This document shows, in pieces, positions 1 to 8,022 of a DNA stretch of 52,868 nt. The notes under the pieces are model-generated. The model saw nothing but the letters and a program-made list of their open reading frames with translations, was not told the origin of the DNA and did not search any database. Position numbers and translations under genes: made by a program. Source of the DNA: Streptomyces showdoensis. GTDB lineage: Bacteria > Actinomycetota > Actinomycetes > Streptomycetales > Streptomycetaceae. The DNA is taken from positions 1-52,868 of the forward strand of contig NZ_BAAAXG010000017.1 of assembly GCF_039535475.1 (NCBI RefSeq). Direction: 5' to 3'. Position 1 is the first letter of the stretch, and the number at the start of each line of letters is the position of its first letter.

Positions 1-728
1 GCACCGGAGACCCCCGCTTCGCGACCGGTTGCGTCGAACTGTGCCGACCGCGCCTCGCGGCCGCGGCCCGGCGCGAACGCATCCGGACCAGCTGCCGCTG
101 CCCGCGGAGGCCGTCGTCGAGGAGGCCGCAAGCCGCTACCGGCTTCGCCCATCGGCACCTCCGCATACGGCTGCGTTCCTCCTGGAGGCACGCGGCACGT
201 CTACCAGAGCCGGACCACCGCGGCGAACTGGCCCTGCGGCCGGCGCACACCTGGTGACTGCACGCCGTCATGGTCGACGGCGCCGCCCAGTGGCCGGCCC
301 AGGAGACGGACTCGTGCCACGGCCCGTACTGGTGCCACGGCGTCGCGGAACGTCGTTCTCCTTCTCGTCGCCTCTGGCGGGCACAGACCGCGACGAGCGG
401 TTCGGCGCCCATCGCCCGGGCCGGCACGCGCGCCGTCGTGGAGCGCGCTCCCGCGCGGCCGTCACCAGTGCCACGGACTGGCCGGGAACGGCGACTACCT
501 CCTCGCACATGGCCGAGGCCACCGGCGACCCCGCCTACCGGGCCCGATGGCCGAGGACCTGGCCGCTCATCCGCTGCCCGAACGCACCACCGCGGCAGCC
601 ACGTCGTGTCCCGAACGAGTACCGAGTGCTCGACGAGCTGGAGCGACGAGCCGCCGGAATCCTCGGGTTCCTACCCTGCGGAGCGCCACACAGAACCCGC
701 GCACTGGATGGTCCAGCAGCCGGTCTGA
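1..728 (+). pseudogene. LanC-like lanthionine cyclase, 3' remnant (frameshifted)
   Basis: The reading frame must be pieced together from all three frames. Near 319-340 the translation gives PYWCHGVA and near 460-500 it gives QCHGLAGNGDYLL. These match the two zinc-binding segments (Cys, then Cys-His) of LanC-type cyclases, with the usual run of GDERF and ATGDPAYRAR helices after them. The gene enters from the left edge and ends at the stop at 726-728 after WMVQQPV. Several indels break every frame, so as written it cannot be translated. Zinc ligands of this type belong to class I, II or IV lanthionine synthetases or stand-alone LanC proteins, unlike the class III enzyme at 30261. The LanC family call is fairly firm; the subclass and whether the gene is really dead are not. 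Confidence 0.6.
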
Positions 729-1067
729 GCGGCAGGAATCCCTGCCGTCACGGTCACAGAGAAGGAGAAGTGTCATCGAGACCAGGACTCGAGCTGCTGG
801 CCTGCCCTGCACGCCCGTCCGGAGACCGCACCGCGATCAGTGTTGCCGACGGCGACTCGTTCAGAGCGGACAGTGCGCGCTGCGTTAACGGCCTGCTGCA
901 CGCTCTCTCAACACCAGGCATGTAATCGGCATCAGCTGCGCTAGCGGGTAGCGGCCGCGCCCTCCGGCCGGTGGTCGCCCCCGTGGCGACCGCCGGCGAT
1001 CGTGTTTTCCGCCACCCGCCCGACCGCCCGCCCTTCGAGGCGCGTCGGACCACGAGGGACGAGCCCC
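729..1067. other. Gap without a recognisable gene
   Basis: No frame here shows a protein with convincing homology, and the open frames look like shadows of high-GC sequence. The only clear element is the hairpin at 967-997. A ribosome-binding site (GAGGGA, 1054-1059) for the following ABC gene lies at the right end. Confidence 0.4.
967..1005 (+). terminator. Rho-independent-type terminator
   Basis: A 13-bp stem (967-979 pairing with 985-997, one G-T pair) closes a 5-nt loop and is followed by GTGTTTT at 1001-1007. It lies between the LanC remnant and the ABC gene, reading on the plus strand. Confidence 0.45.
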
Positions 1068-2044
1068 ATGCAGCCATACGCCATCAGCACGCCGTCTGGT
1101 CAAGAGCTACCCGGGCCCGCACGGCACCGTCGTCGACGCGGTGAGCGGCCTCGACCTCGACGTGCGCCAGGGCGAGACCTTCGCCTTCCTCGGCCCCAAC
1201 GGAGCGGGGAAGTGCACGACCATCGCCATGCTCTGCGCCCTCGCCCGCCCCACCTCCGGCCGCGCCACCGTGCCGGCTTCGACGGTGCTCACGCCGCACG
1301 ACGTGCGGCGGACAGGTCGGCATCCTCTTCCAGCACAGCGCCCTCGACCCGGACGCTGACGGTCGAGCAGAACCTCCGCATCCACGCCCGCCTCTACGGG
1401 CTGCGCCGCCGCGACGTGCTCGGCGGACGGCCGAGGTGCTCGAACCGCCGGCCTGACCGACCGGGGCGTTCCCCGTACGCGCCCTGTCGGCGGCATGCGG
1501 CGACGCCTGGAGATCGCCGCCAGTTGCTGCACTCCCCCGAGCGTGCTGTTCCTGGACGAACCGACCACCGGCCTCGACCCGCACGCCCGCGCCCAGATCT
1601 GGGAGCACCTGCGAGAGCTGCGCGACCGGCAGGGCAGCACCCTCTCGTCACCACGCACTACCTGGACGAGGCGGAGAACTGCGACCGCATCGCGATCGCC
1701 GACCGGGGCCGGCTGGTCGCCCAGGGCACGCCGCACGCGCTCAAGGCCGAGATCGGCGACGACCGGTGGTGCTCCGCACCAGCGACGACGAGCGGGCCCG
1801 GAAGATCGTCGCCCAGGCCGCGCCGCCGGACCGTCCCGTCACCGCCGACGCCGACGGGACCTGGCTCCGGGTACCCGACGGCAGCACGTGGATCCCACGG
1901 CTGTGCGCCGCCCTCGCCGGGCACGGCATCGCCGTGCACGCCGCCTCCGCCACCCCGCCCACGCTCGACGACGTCTTCTTCCACCACACCGGCCGCAGCA
2001 TCCACACCACCCCGGCCGCGACCGCCGCGGGAGCCGGCCGATGA
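1068..2044 (+). pseudogene. ABC transporter ATP-binding protein, DrrA type (frameshifted)
   Basis: This is the ATPase of an ABC-2 efflux system of the daunorubicin-resistance type. Reading across frames gives [10 protein letters not shown], then Walker [11 protein letters not shown], the Q-loop region [11 protein letters not shown], signature [12 protein letters not shown], Walker [14 protein letters not shown], the switch region [15 protein letters not shown], and a DrrA-like C-terminal domain ending [16 protein letters not shown]. About five single-base shifts break the frame between 1085 and 1780. The Walker A Ser/Thr is written as Cys (TGC at 1213-1215), which would be unusual for a working ATPase. 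The start at 1068 has GAGGGA upstream. Its stop overlaps the permease start (ATGA, 2041-2044). Substrate unknown. Confidence 0.75.
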
Positions 2045-2893
2045 CCGCCCTCACCCTCCGGGCACCCGAGGCCACGGACCGCGGACCGGCCCCCCGGCTG
2101 CGGCAGACACTGCGCGCCATCCACGCCCTGGTCCACCGCGACCTGCTGCGCCTCGCCTGCCAGCGCGCCCACACCGGCCTCGTCCTGCTCCAGCGGTGCT
2201 CTACCTCTTCGCCCTCGGCGGCGGACTCGCCACCCTGATCCCCAACGCCTCCCTGGGCACCGGATACCAGACGTACCTCTTCCCCGGCATGCTGATGATG
2301 ACGGTCCAGACCCCGGCCCATCATGGTGGGCATCCGGCTCATCACCGACCGGCAGAGCGGCTATCTGCGCGAGCTCCTGATGGCCCCGGTCAGCGCTCCA
2401 CCCTGCTCCTCGGCAGCTGCGCCGGCGGCACCCTCGTCGCCGCCGTACAGGGCGCCGTACTGCTCTGCCTGGCCGCGCGCGGTCGACTGCCCTACGACCC
2501 GCTCCTCCTCCTGCTGCTCCTCGGCGGCATGCTGCTCGCCTCCTTCGCCATCACCGCCCTCGCCCTCGCGCTGGCGGTCACGCTGCGCAGCCCCGAGACC
2601 TTCCACACCCTGCTCAGCCTCCTGATGCATGCCGCTGCTCTTCCTGTCCGGCGCCTTCTTCCCCCTTGGAGTCCCTGCCGGGCTGGGCCCGCGCCCTGGC
2701 CACCGTCAATCCGCTCGCGTACGGGGTGGACCTGCTGCGGCGCTCGATCTCCCTGCGGTGCCGGACCAGGCGGCCGTCGGCGGCGTCGAATGGGCGGGCC
2801 GGCAGCCGCCCCTGTCCCTGGAGGCCGGGCTGCTCCTCACCCTCGCGTGCTGACCTCGTGTGGGCCGCCCGCCGCTTCAGCCGTCCCGAGTGA
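2041..2893 (+). pseudogene. ABC-2 type permease, DrrB type (frameshifted)
   Basis: Membrane partner of the preceding ATPase. It starts at the ATGA overlap ([15 protein letters not shown]) and reads through an N-terminal cytoplasmic part ([10 protein letters not shown]), several hydrophobic segments including [14 protein letters not shown] and LLLLLLLGGMLLASFAITAL, the ABC-2 motif LFLSGAFFPLESLPGWARALATVNP, and LAYGVDLLRRSI. The length, near 280 residues, is normal for the family. Frame breaks fall near 2195, 2320, 2395, 2630 and 2665. The residues after LLRRSI are low-complexity, so the last 120 bp may be read in a wrong frame. Together with the ATPase it would form an exporter for a drug or lipid; nothing here identifies the substrate. 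Confidence 0.7.
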
Positions 2894-2896
2894 CGC

Positions 2897-2926
2897 GCAC
2901 CGTCCCGAACCGCGGACGGACGGTGC
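2897..2926 (+). terminator. Hairpin after the ABC permease
   Basis: Perfect 9-bp arms (GCACCGTCC at 2897-2905 and its complement at 2918-2926) with a 12-nt loop, 4 nt after the permease stop. There is no T run, as is common for Streptomyces terminators. Confidence 0.45.
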
Positions 2927-3190
2927 CCGCAGGGGTAAAGCGCGGGAAAAGACCTGGCGGGCGGGCTGCGGTTCCCGCACCGAGTGTTTACGCCGTCTTA
3001 TCGCGTTCTTAGCGCCCCAGGGCCCCGTCGGCGCGCCCCGGAGCGACGGATTCCGCAGCGGGAGAGGCATTGACCAGCGTTCCGCCCGAGCTTCCATTCA
3101 GCCCGGGAGCCACGGAACCACTGATCACCGGACGCTCGGAGGCGATACCGCTCCGCTCGGATACACCGCTCGCACGATCGGAACCGCCTG

Positions 3191-4592
3191 ATGACGGACA
3201 CCCTCAGCGCACCGCACGCGTTGGCCCCCCCGACCGACCCGTGCCGCAGAAACTCAAGCGTTCCATCGGTGTCGTGGGCGGAACCCTGCTCACGCTGTCG
3301 TGCGTGACGCCCGCCTCGACCCTCTTCGTGGTCGTCCCGGACCTCTTCGACGGCGTCGGGCACGTACGCGGCCCTCACCATCGCCATCGGCTCGCTGCTC
3401 TGCATCGGCGTCGCGTTCTGCTACTCCGAACTGGGCACCCTGATCCCCAGCGCGGGCGGCGAGTACGCCATCGTCTCACCCTCTCGGGCCGGCTCGCCGG
3501 CTGGCTGGTGTTCTGTGCTGTCCCTGCTGGTGGGGATGATCGTGCCACCGGTGATCGCCATGGGGGACCGCCGACTACCTCGCGCCCCTGGTGCACGTCC
3601 CGGCCCGCTCGCCGGCGCCGGCGTCATGGTCCTGGCGACCCTCGCGGGGCCTGCTCGACCTGCGGGCCAACGCCTGGATCACCGGCATCTTCCTGGTCCT
3701 GGAGGTCGTCGCCGCGGCATCGTCGCGATCCTCGGCTTCTCCCACTCGCAGCGGGGCGTCGGGGCCCTGGTGCACGGCGAGGTGGCACCCGCGGGCGGCA
3801 CGCACTCGCTGGTCACCGGCGCCATGGTCGTCTCCGGCCTCGCCATCGCCCCTCTTCGTCACCCAGGGCTTCTCGACGGCCGTCTACCTCTCCGAGGAGC
3901 TGGAGAACCCCCGCCGCAACGTGGCCCGCACCGTGCTCGCCACGCTGGCCATCTCGACCGCCGTCATCCTCGTCCCCGTCAGCGCGATCACGCTCGGCGC
4001 CGGCGACCTGGAGACCCTCACCGGCGGCGACATCAGCGGCATGATCACCGCCTGGTCCAACTCCGCCGTCGGCACCTTCATCAGCCTCTGCGTCGCGCTG
4101 GCGATCATCAACGCCGGCATCGTCATGGTCATCCAGAACTCCCGCGTCCTGTTCGCCTCCGCCCGTGACAAGGCCTGGCCCGAGCCGGTCAACAACGCCC
4201 TCTCCCGGCTCGGCCGCTTCGGCTCCCCGTGGGTGGCCACCCTGGCCGTCGGCGTGCCGGGCGCTGCCCTGTGCTTCGTGAACCTCGACACCCTGTACGG
4301 CGTCACGCGGCGTCTCCGTCACCGGCATGTACCTGCTGGTCGCGGGTGGCCGCCCTGTTTCAGCCGCCGGGGCGCGCACCGCGAGGTGGCCGCCTGGCGG
4401 ATGCCGCTCTGGCCGGCCGTGCCGGTGCTGCTCATCGGCGTCCTCGCCTACGTCCTGTACATGCAGGACACCGAGTACCTGCTGTGGACCGGCGGCATCA
4501 CCGCCGTGGCCACCCTCTACTGGGCCCTCTACCTCCGGCCCCGGCGGGACACCCGCTGGCTGGTCAGCATCCCGGAGGACGAGCAGGTCTGA
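3191..4592 (+). pseudogene. APC-superfamily amino acid permease (frameshifted)
   Basis: A polytopic amino-acid/polyamine permease of about 465 residues. Pieces in order: MTDTLSAPHAL, QKLKRSIGVVGGTLLTLSCV, VAFCYSELGTLIPSAGGEYA (the conserved APC helix 2-3 region), RLAGWLVF, QGFSTAVYLSEELENPRRNV (helix 6, typical EE.PRR signature), FISLCVALAIINAGI, NSRVLFASARDKAWP (helix 8 to loop), and TEYLLWTGGITAVATLYWALYL near the C-terminus. Nine or ten single-base shifts occur between 3223 and 4355, the first in a seven-C run at 3223-3229; the final 240 bp are clean. Its 3' end overlaps the convergent NCS2 gene by 29 bp. Substrate specificity cannot be read from the sequence. Confidence 0.75.
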
Positions 4593-5964
4593 CCCTGCGC
4601 ACCGAGACCCGGCCCCGGGGCCGGGGCGGCAACGGCCGCCCCGGCCCTTCGGCGTCCCCGGCCCGGCCGAAGCGCCCCAGGACGGCGGTGAGCAGGACGG
4701 CGGTGAGGGTCCCGGCGACGACGCCGCTGCCGAGGATCGTGCGGGCCCAGCCGGGGAAGCCCGCGTACAGGTCCGGGACGAGGAGGGGCAGCAGGCCCGC
4801 CGTGAGGGCGAGGGCGGCGGTCAGGGAGCCCGTTCCGGTGCCGGAGAGGTCGGCGCGGCGGAGCATCTCGACGCCCATCACCGCGATGACGGCGTAGACG
4901 ACGAGCGCGGAGCCGCCCACGACGGCCTCGGGGATGCCGGCGAGGGCGCGGGAGACCGGAGTGGCCACGCCGAGGGCGATCAGCAGGACGCCGGCGCCCG
5001 CCGTGACGAAGCGGCTGCGGACCCCGGTGAGGCGGCCGATGCCGATGTTCTCGGCGCTGGTGACCATGAGGGAGGTGCCGAACAGGCCGCCGGCCAGGGA
5101 GACCAGGGCGTCGGCGCGCGCGACGCGCGGCACGTCCCGGCCGGGGTCGGGGGTGCGGCCGACCGTCTCGCTGTTGAGGACGGTCTGGCCGGTGATCTCG
5201 GCCAGCGTGGTCAGGCTGAAGACCAGCAGCGGCAGGGCGGCGACCAGGTCGAAGCGGGGGGTGCCGTACGGCAGGAGGTCGGGCAGGGCGAAGCCCTCGC
5301 CGGCGGCCGGGGTGAAGGCGCCGAGCCCGGTGGCCACGGCGACGAGGGTGCCGGTGGCCATGCCGATGAGGACCGCGGTCTGCCGCCAGACGCCGCGCAG
5401 CAGCACGTACGCGGCGACGGTCGCCGCGACGGTGAGGGCGGCGAGCAGCACCGCGCGCGGTGCGCCGGTGCCGTCGGGGCCGGTGATCAGGCGGGCGGCG
5501 ACGCGGATCATCGCGATGCCGATGAGCAGCACGGTCACGCCCATGACCAGGGGCGGGAAGAGTCGCACGATCCGCCCGTACAGGGGGAGCACGGCCACCA
5601 GCAGGCCCGCCGCGAGGAGGACGGAGCCGGCCGCGGTGGGGGCGCCGTGGTCCTGGGCGATCTGGAGGAACAGCGCGGTAGCCGCGCCGCCGGGCAGCAT
5701 GACGAACGGCAGCCTGCCGCCGATCCGCCAGACGCCGAGCGACTGCAGCAGGGCGCCCGCTCCGCACAGCAGCAGGACGGCGCTGAGCAGCGAGGCGGCG
5801 GCGCCGGGGGAGAGGCGGAGGGTGCCGGCGACGAGGAAGACGGTGGAGACGGGTGCCGCGATCATCGCCAGCACGTGCTGGGCGGCGAGGGGGAGCAGCC
5901 GGTGCGGCGGTACGGGCGCGTCGGCGGGGTCGGCGGCGGGAGCCGGGGCGGGGGTGGTCGTCAT
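4564..5964 (-). CDS. NCS2-family permease (xanthine/uracil type)
   Basis: A 466-residue polytopic transporter of the nucleobase-ascorbate (NCS2) family, a proton symporter for purines, pyrimidines or related heterocycles. It has about 12-14 hydrophobic segments, starting LLPLAAQHVLAMIAAPVSTV, which matches the family's first helix. The family signature is present as ENIGIGRLTG (ENxGxxxxTG), and the conserved helix 8 region is FSLTTLAEITGQTV. The start at 5964 overlaps the stop of the upstream aryl-sulfotransferase-like gene (ATGA, 5961-5964), so the two are probably one translationally coupled operon. The C-terminal tail (PLPPRPRGRVSVRRV) is arginine-rich and lies over a hairpin that serves the convergent gene. 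The pairing with a sulfotransferase-like protein suggests a substrate other than a plain nucleobase, but that is inference. Confidence 0.85.
   Translation of the reverse strand: MTTTPAPAPAADPADAPVPPHRLLPLAAQHVLAMIAAPVSTVFLVAGTLRLSPGAAASLLSAVLLLCGAGALLQSLGVWRIGGRLPFVMLPGGAATALFLQIAQDHGAPTAAGSVLLAAGLLVAVLPLYGRIVRLFPPLVMGVTVLLIGIAMIRVAARLITGPDGTGAPRAVLLAALTVAATVAAYVLLRGVWRQTAVLIGMATGTLVAVATGLGAFTPAAGEGFALPDLLPYGTPRFDLVAALPLLVFSLTTLAEITGQTVLNSETVGRTPDPGRDVPRVARADALVSLAGGLFGTSLMVTSAENIGIGRLTGVRSRFVTAGAGVLLIALGVATPVSRALAGIPEAVVGGSALVVYAVIAVMGVEMLRRADLSGTGTGSLTAALALTAGLLPLLVPDLYAGFPGWARTILGSGVVAGTLTAVLLTAVLGRFGRAGDAEGPGRPLPPRPRGRVSVRRVRPARPPGC
4619..4646 (+). terminator. Hairpin terminating the APC permease transcript
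   Basis: Perfect 12-bp arms (4619-4630 and 4635-4646) around the loop AACG, 27 nt past the APC permease stop. It sits inside the 3' coding end of the convergent NCS2 gene, so one sequence codes on one strand and may terminate on the other. Confidence 0.45.
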
Positions 5965-7085
5965 GCCGTCGCCTCCAGCCACGGGATCTCCTCGGCGGCG
6001 TAACGGTAGGCGCGGAACACGGCGTTGGGCTCGGCCGGGAACAGGCCCCGGACCTCGTGCTCCTCGTATCCGGCGAAGTGCGGGACGACGTACTCCCAGC
6101 ACAGGTAGCCGTCCTTCGTCACCTCGAAGAGACGGCCCGACGGGGAGTCGGTGACCAGGGTGTTGCCGTTCGGCAGGCGCTGCGCGGAGCCCATGAACGG
6201 AGCGAAGAAGAACTCGCGGGCCGGGTCGTGGTACTCCCAGACGACCTCGCCGCCGGTCCGGTCGAGTTCGACGACGCGGGAGTAGGGGACGTCGTGGCCG
6301 GGCCGGAAGACGCCGTTGTCGAAGACGAGCAGCCGGCCGTCGTCGAGCTCGGTGGGGGCGTGCTGCTGGCTGACGGTGCCGGGGCGGCTGCGCCACAGGA
6401 TCTCGCCGGTCGTGCGGCTGATCACGACGACGGCGGAGACGCTGCGCAGGCTGGCGAGGACGTTGCCGTCGCGCAGCGGGGTGACGCTGTTGATCAGCGG
6501 CCAGTGCTCGCGGGCGTAGGCCTCGTGCAGCGGGAACTCCTCGGGGTCGAGGTGGTCCGCCGCGCTCCACGACCACAGGAGTCCGCCGTCCGGGCCGACC
6601 TCGCGGATGGTGTCGGCCCAGACGGTCCCGCCCGCGGCCTCGGAGCCGGGGACCCCGCCCCGTACCGCCGCGGCCCGTTCGCCCGAGAGGGGTTCGAGGG
6701 CGGTGTAGAGGATCCGGCCGTCGTCGAGGTGGTGGGCGTCGTGGTGCTGGAGGGGGTCGCGGTGCTCGCGCAGCACGGTCCCGTCGGGCGCGGCCTTGAG
6801 CATGACGCCGCCCCGGTACTTGTGCCACATCGGGAACAGGGCCTTCTCGCCGGGCAGGACGCCGTTGTAGGCGAGGGTCCCGTCGGCGAGCAGTCGGGCG
6901 TGCCGGCCGGGGCGGTAGGGAAGGTCCCAGCGGTGGACGGCGCGGCCGCGGAGGTCGATCAGGTGGACCTGGCCGGTGCCGGTGAGCGGGGCGTAGAGGG
7001 TGTAGCCGGGGTGGGCGGCCTCCTCGTCGAGGGCGATGAGGCCGGTCGGGCGTCGGCGGCGGGAGTTCTGGTCGATCAGGGGCAT
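5961..7085 (-). CDS. Aryl-sulfotransferase-like (ASST/Arylsulfotransf_2) protein
   Basis: A 374-residue beta-propeller-like protein resembling the bacterial aryl-sulfate sulfotransferase superfamily, which moves sulfate between phenolic compounds without PAPS. Repeated blades can be seen as TGQVHLIDLRGRAVHRWDLP, DGTVLREH, GGLLWSWS, TGEILWRSRPG and GGEVVWEYHDP. The family's His-rich turn is QHHDAHHLDDGRILYT, and a second His motif is SQQHAPTELDDGRLLVFDNG. There is no signal peptide, unlike the periplasmic E. coli AssT, so it should be cytoplasmic. The start at 7085 has GGAGG about 11 nt upstream. It is the first gene of an operon with the NCS2 permease and is divergent from the XRE-cupin regulator, which probably controls it. 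The catalytic role is inferred from family resemblance only. Confidence 0.75.
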   Translation of the reverse strand: MPLIDQNSRRRRPTGLIALDEEAAHPGYTLYAPLTGTGQVHLIDLRGRAVHRWDLPYRPGRHARLLADGTLAYNGVLPGEKALFPMWHKYRGGVMLKAAPDGTVLREHRDPLQHHDAHHLDDGRILYTALEPLSGERAAAVRGGVPGSEAAGGTVWADTIREVGPDGGLLWSWSAADHLDPEEFPLHEAYAREHWPLINSVTPLRDGNVLASLRSVSAVVVISRTTGEILWRSRPGTVSQQHAPTELDDGRLLVFDNGVFRPGHDVPYSRVVELDRTGGEVVWEYHDPAREFFFAPFMGSAQRLPNGNTLVTDSPSGRLFEVTKDGYLCWEYVVPHFAGYEEHEVRGLFPAEPNAVFRAYRYAAEEIPWLEATA

Positions 7086-7124
7086 GGCGGGGCGCGCCTC
7101 CAGGCGTCGGGGTGGTCGAAGTCG

Positions 7125-7158
7125 TCAAAGTTTCTTTGATGAGAGCAACTGACTTTGA
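7125..7158. promoter_or_regulatory. Candidate operator with TCAAAG/CTTTGA half-sites
   Basis: In the divergent intergenic region, TCAAAG (7125-7130) and CTTTGA (7134-7139) form a perfect inverted repeat with a 3-nt centre. A further CTTTGA lies at 7153-7158, 19 nt downstream of the previous one (about two helical turns). This AT-rich patch stands out from its surroundings and is the likely binding site of the adjacent XRE-cupin regulator. Confidence 0.45.
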
Positions 7159-7269
7159 AGGTAGAGGTGTCGTGTGACGGGCGTGTGTCGGGAGTGCGAA
7201 ACCGTCTCCGGATCCTCGGCGCGGGCGGCGTAGGGTGCCGTCAAGCAGGGAGAACGGGTGCGGCGGGCG

Positions 7270-7359
7270 CCGCGGGGCGGGGAAGGACGGGCAACCATGG
7301 AGGCCGCGAACACGCCGCGGGGCGGGGAAGGACGGACAACCGTGGAGGTCGCCAACACC
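7270..7359 (+). repeat. Tandem 45-bp duplication covering the RBS and start codon
   Basis: Two 45-bp units (7270-7314 and 7315-7359) are nearly identical and a third begins at 7360. Each carries GGAAGGA followed 9 nt later by a start codon: ATG at 7297 and GTG at 7342. Both are in the frame of the XRE-cupin gene. Confidence 0.8.
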
Positions 7360-7914
7360 CCGCGGGTCGGGGCGGCCGTGCGCCGCCGGCGCCGCGCCCT
7401 GGACCTGACGCTCGCCGACGTCGCGGGGCGCAGCGGGCTCTCGTCGCCGTTCCTCAGCCAGATCGAGAACGACCGGGCGCGGCCCAGCATGCGCTCGCTC
7501 CAGCGGATCGCGGACGCGCTCGACACCACGGCGGTGCAGCTGCTCGCCGCCTCCGACGCGACCCGTACCGTCGAGGTGGTGCGCGCGGGGGACGACAGCG
7601 GGCTGAGCGAGGACGCGCGGGTCCGGCCGCTGGTGCGCGGCCGGCATCAGCTGCACGCCCTGGAGTTCACCGGCGAGCAGGAGGCGGACCGCGAGTTCCG
7701 GCACCGCAACGACGAGTTGATGTACGTGGCGGACGGCGCGGTGGAGGTGGAGGCCGAGGGGCGGATCCACCGGCTGGGCCGGGGGGACTCGCTGCTGATG
7801 TCCGGCGGGGTGCGGCACCGCTGGCGCACCGCCGAGCCGGGGACGCGGGTGCTCGTGGTGGCGGTGGGGGACCACGTGGAGGTCCTGGGGGGGCTGACGG
7901 TGGGACGGGTGTGA
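7297..7914 (+). CDS. XRE-family regulator with C-terminal cupin domain
   Basis: A DNA-binding regulator with a helix-turn-helix (VGAAVRRRRRALDLTLADVA, GLSSPFLSQIENDRARPSMRSL) followed by a cupin sensor domain (FRHRNDELMYVADGAVEVEA, GDSLLMSGGVRHRWR). The size, 205 residues, fits the XRE-cupin (SutR/PuuR-like) family, whose cupin binds a small effector. It is divergent from the sulfotransferase-like/NCS2 operon and probably controls it through the half-sites at 7125-7158. Translation may begin at ATG 7297 or at GTG 7342, because a tandem duplication has copied the ribosome-binding site and start. The first is chosen for its ATG. The longer form adds one 15-residue copy (PRGGEGRTTVEVANT) ahead of the HTH. 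The effector is unknown. Confidence 0.85.
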   Translation: MEAANTPRGGEGRTTVEVANTPRVGAAVRRRRRALDLTLADVAGRSGLSSPFLSQIENDRARPSMRSLQRIADALDTTAVQLLAASDATRTVEVVRAGDDSGLSEDARVRPLVRGRHQLHALEFTGEQEADREFRHRNDELMYVADGAVEVEAEGRIHRLGRGDSLLMSGGVRHRWRTAEPGTRVLVVAVGDHVEVLGGLTVGRV

Positions 7915-7939
7915 CGGTGGCTCGATCCGGTACGCCCTC

Positions 7940-8001
7940 TTGTGGGTTGGGGTCTCCATTCTAAGAATGCACATGACAACCGGAGGATCTTCGGTTGCAT
8001 G
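7940..8001 (+). promoter_or_regulatory. Possible promoter and 5' leader hairpin of the S1 protease
   Basis: TTGTGG (7940-7945) and TAAGAA (7962-7967) are spaced 16 nt apart and resemble -35 and -10 boxes. Just downstream an imperfect hairpin forms: CATG-a-CAACCG (7972-7982) pairs with CGGTTG-CATG (7992-8001) with one bulged A. It would sit at or near the 5' end of the transcript. Confidence 0.35.
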
Positions 8002-8022
8002 TCATCAGAGGGGAACCCCCAC

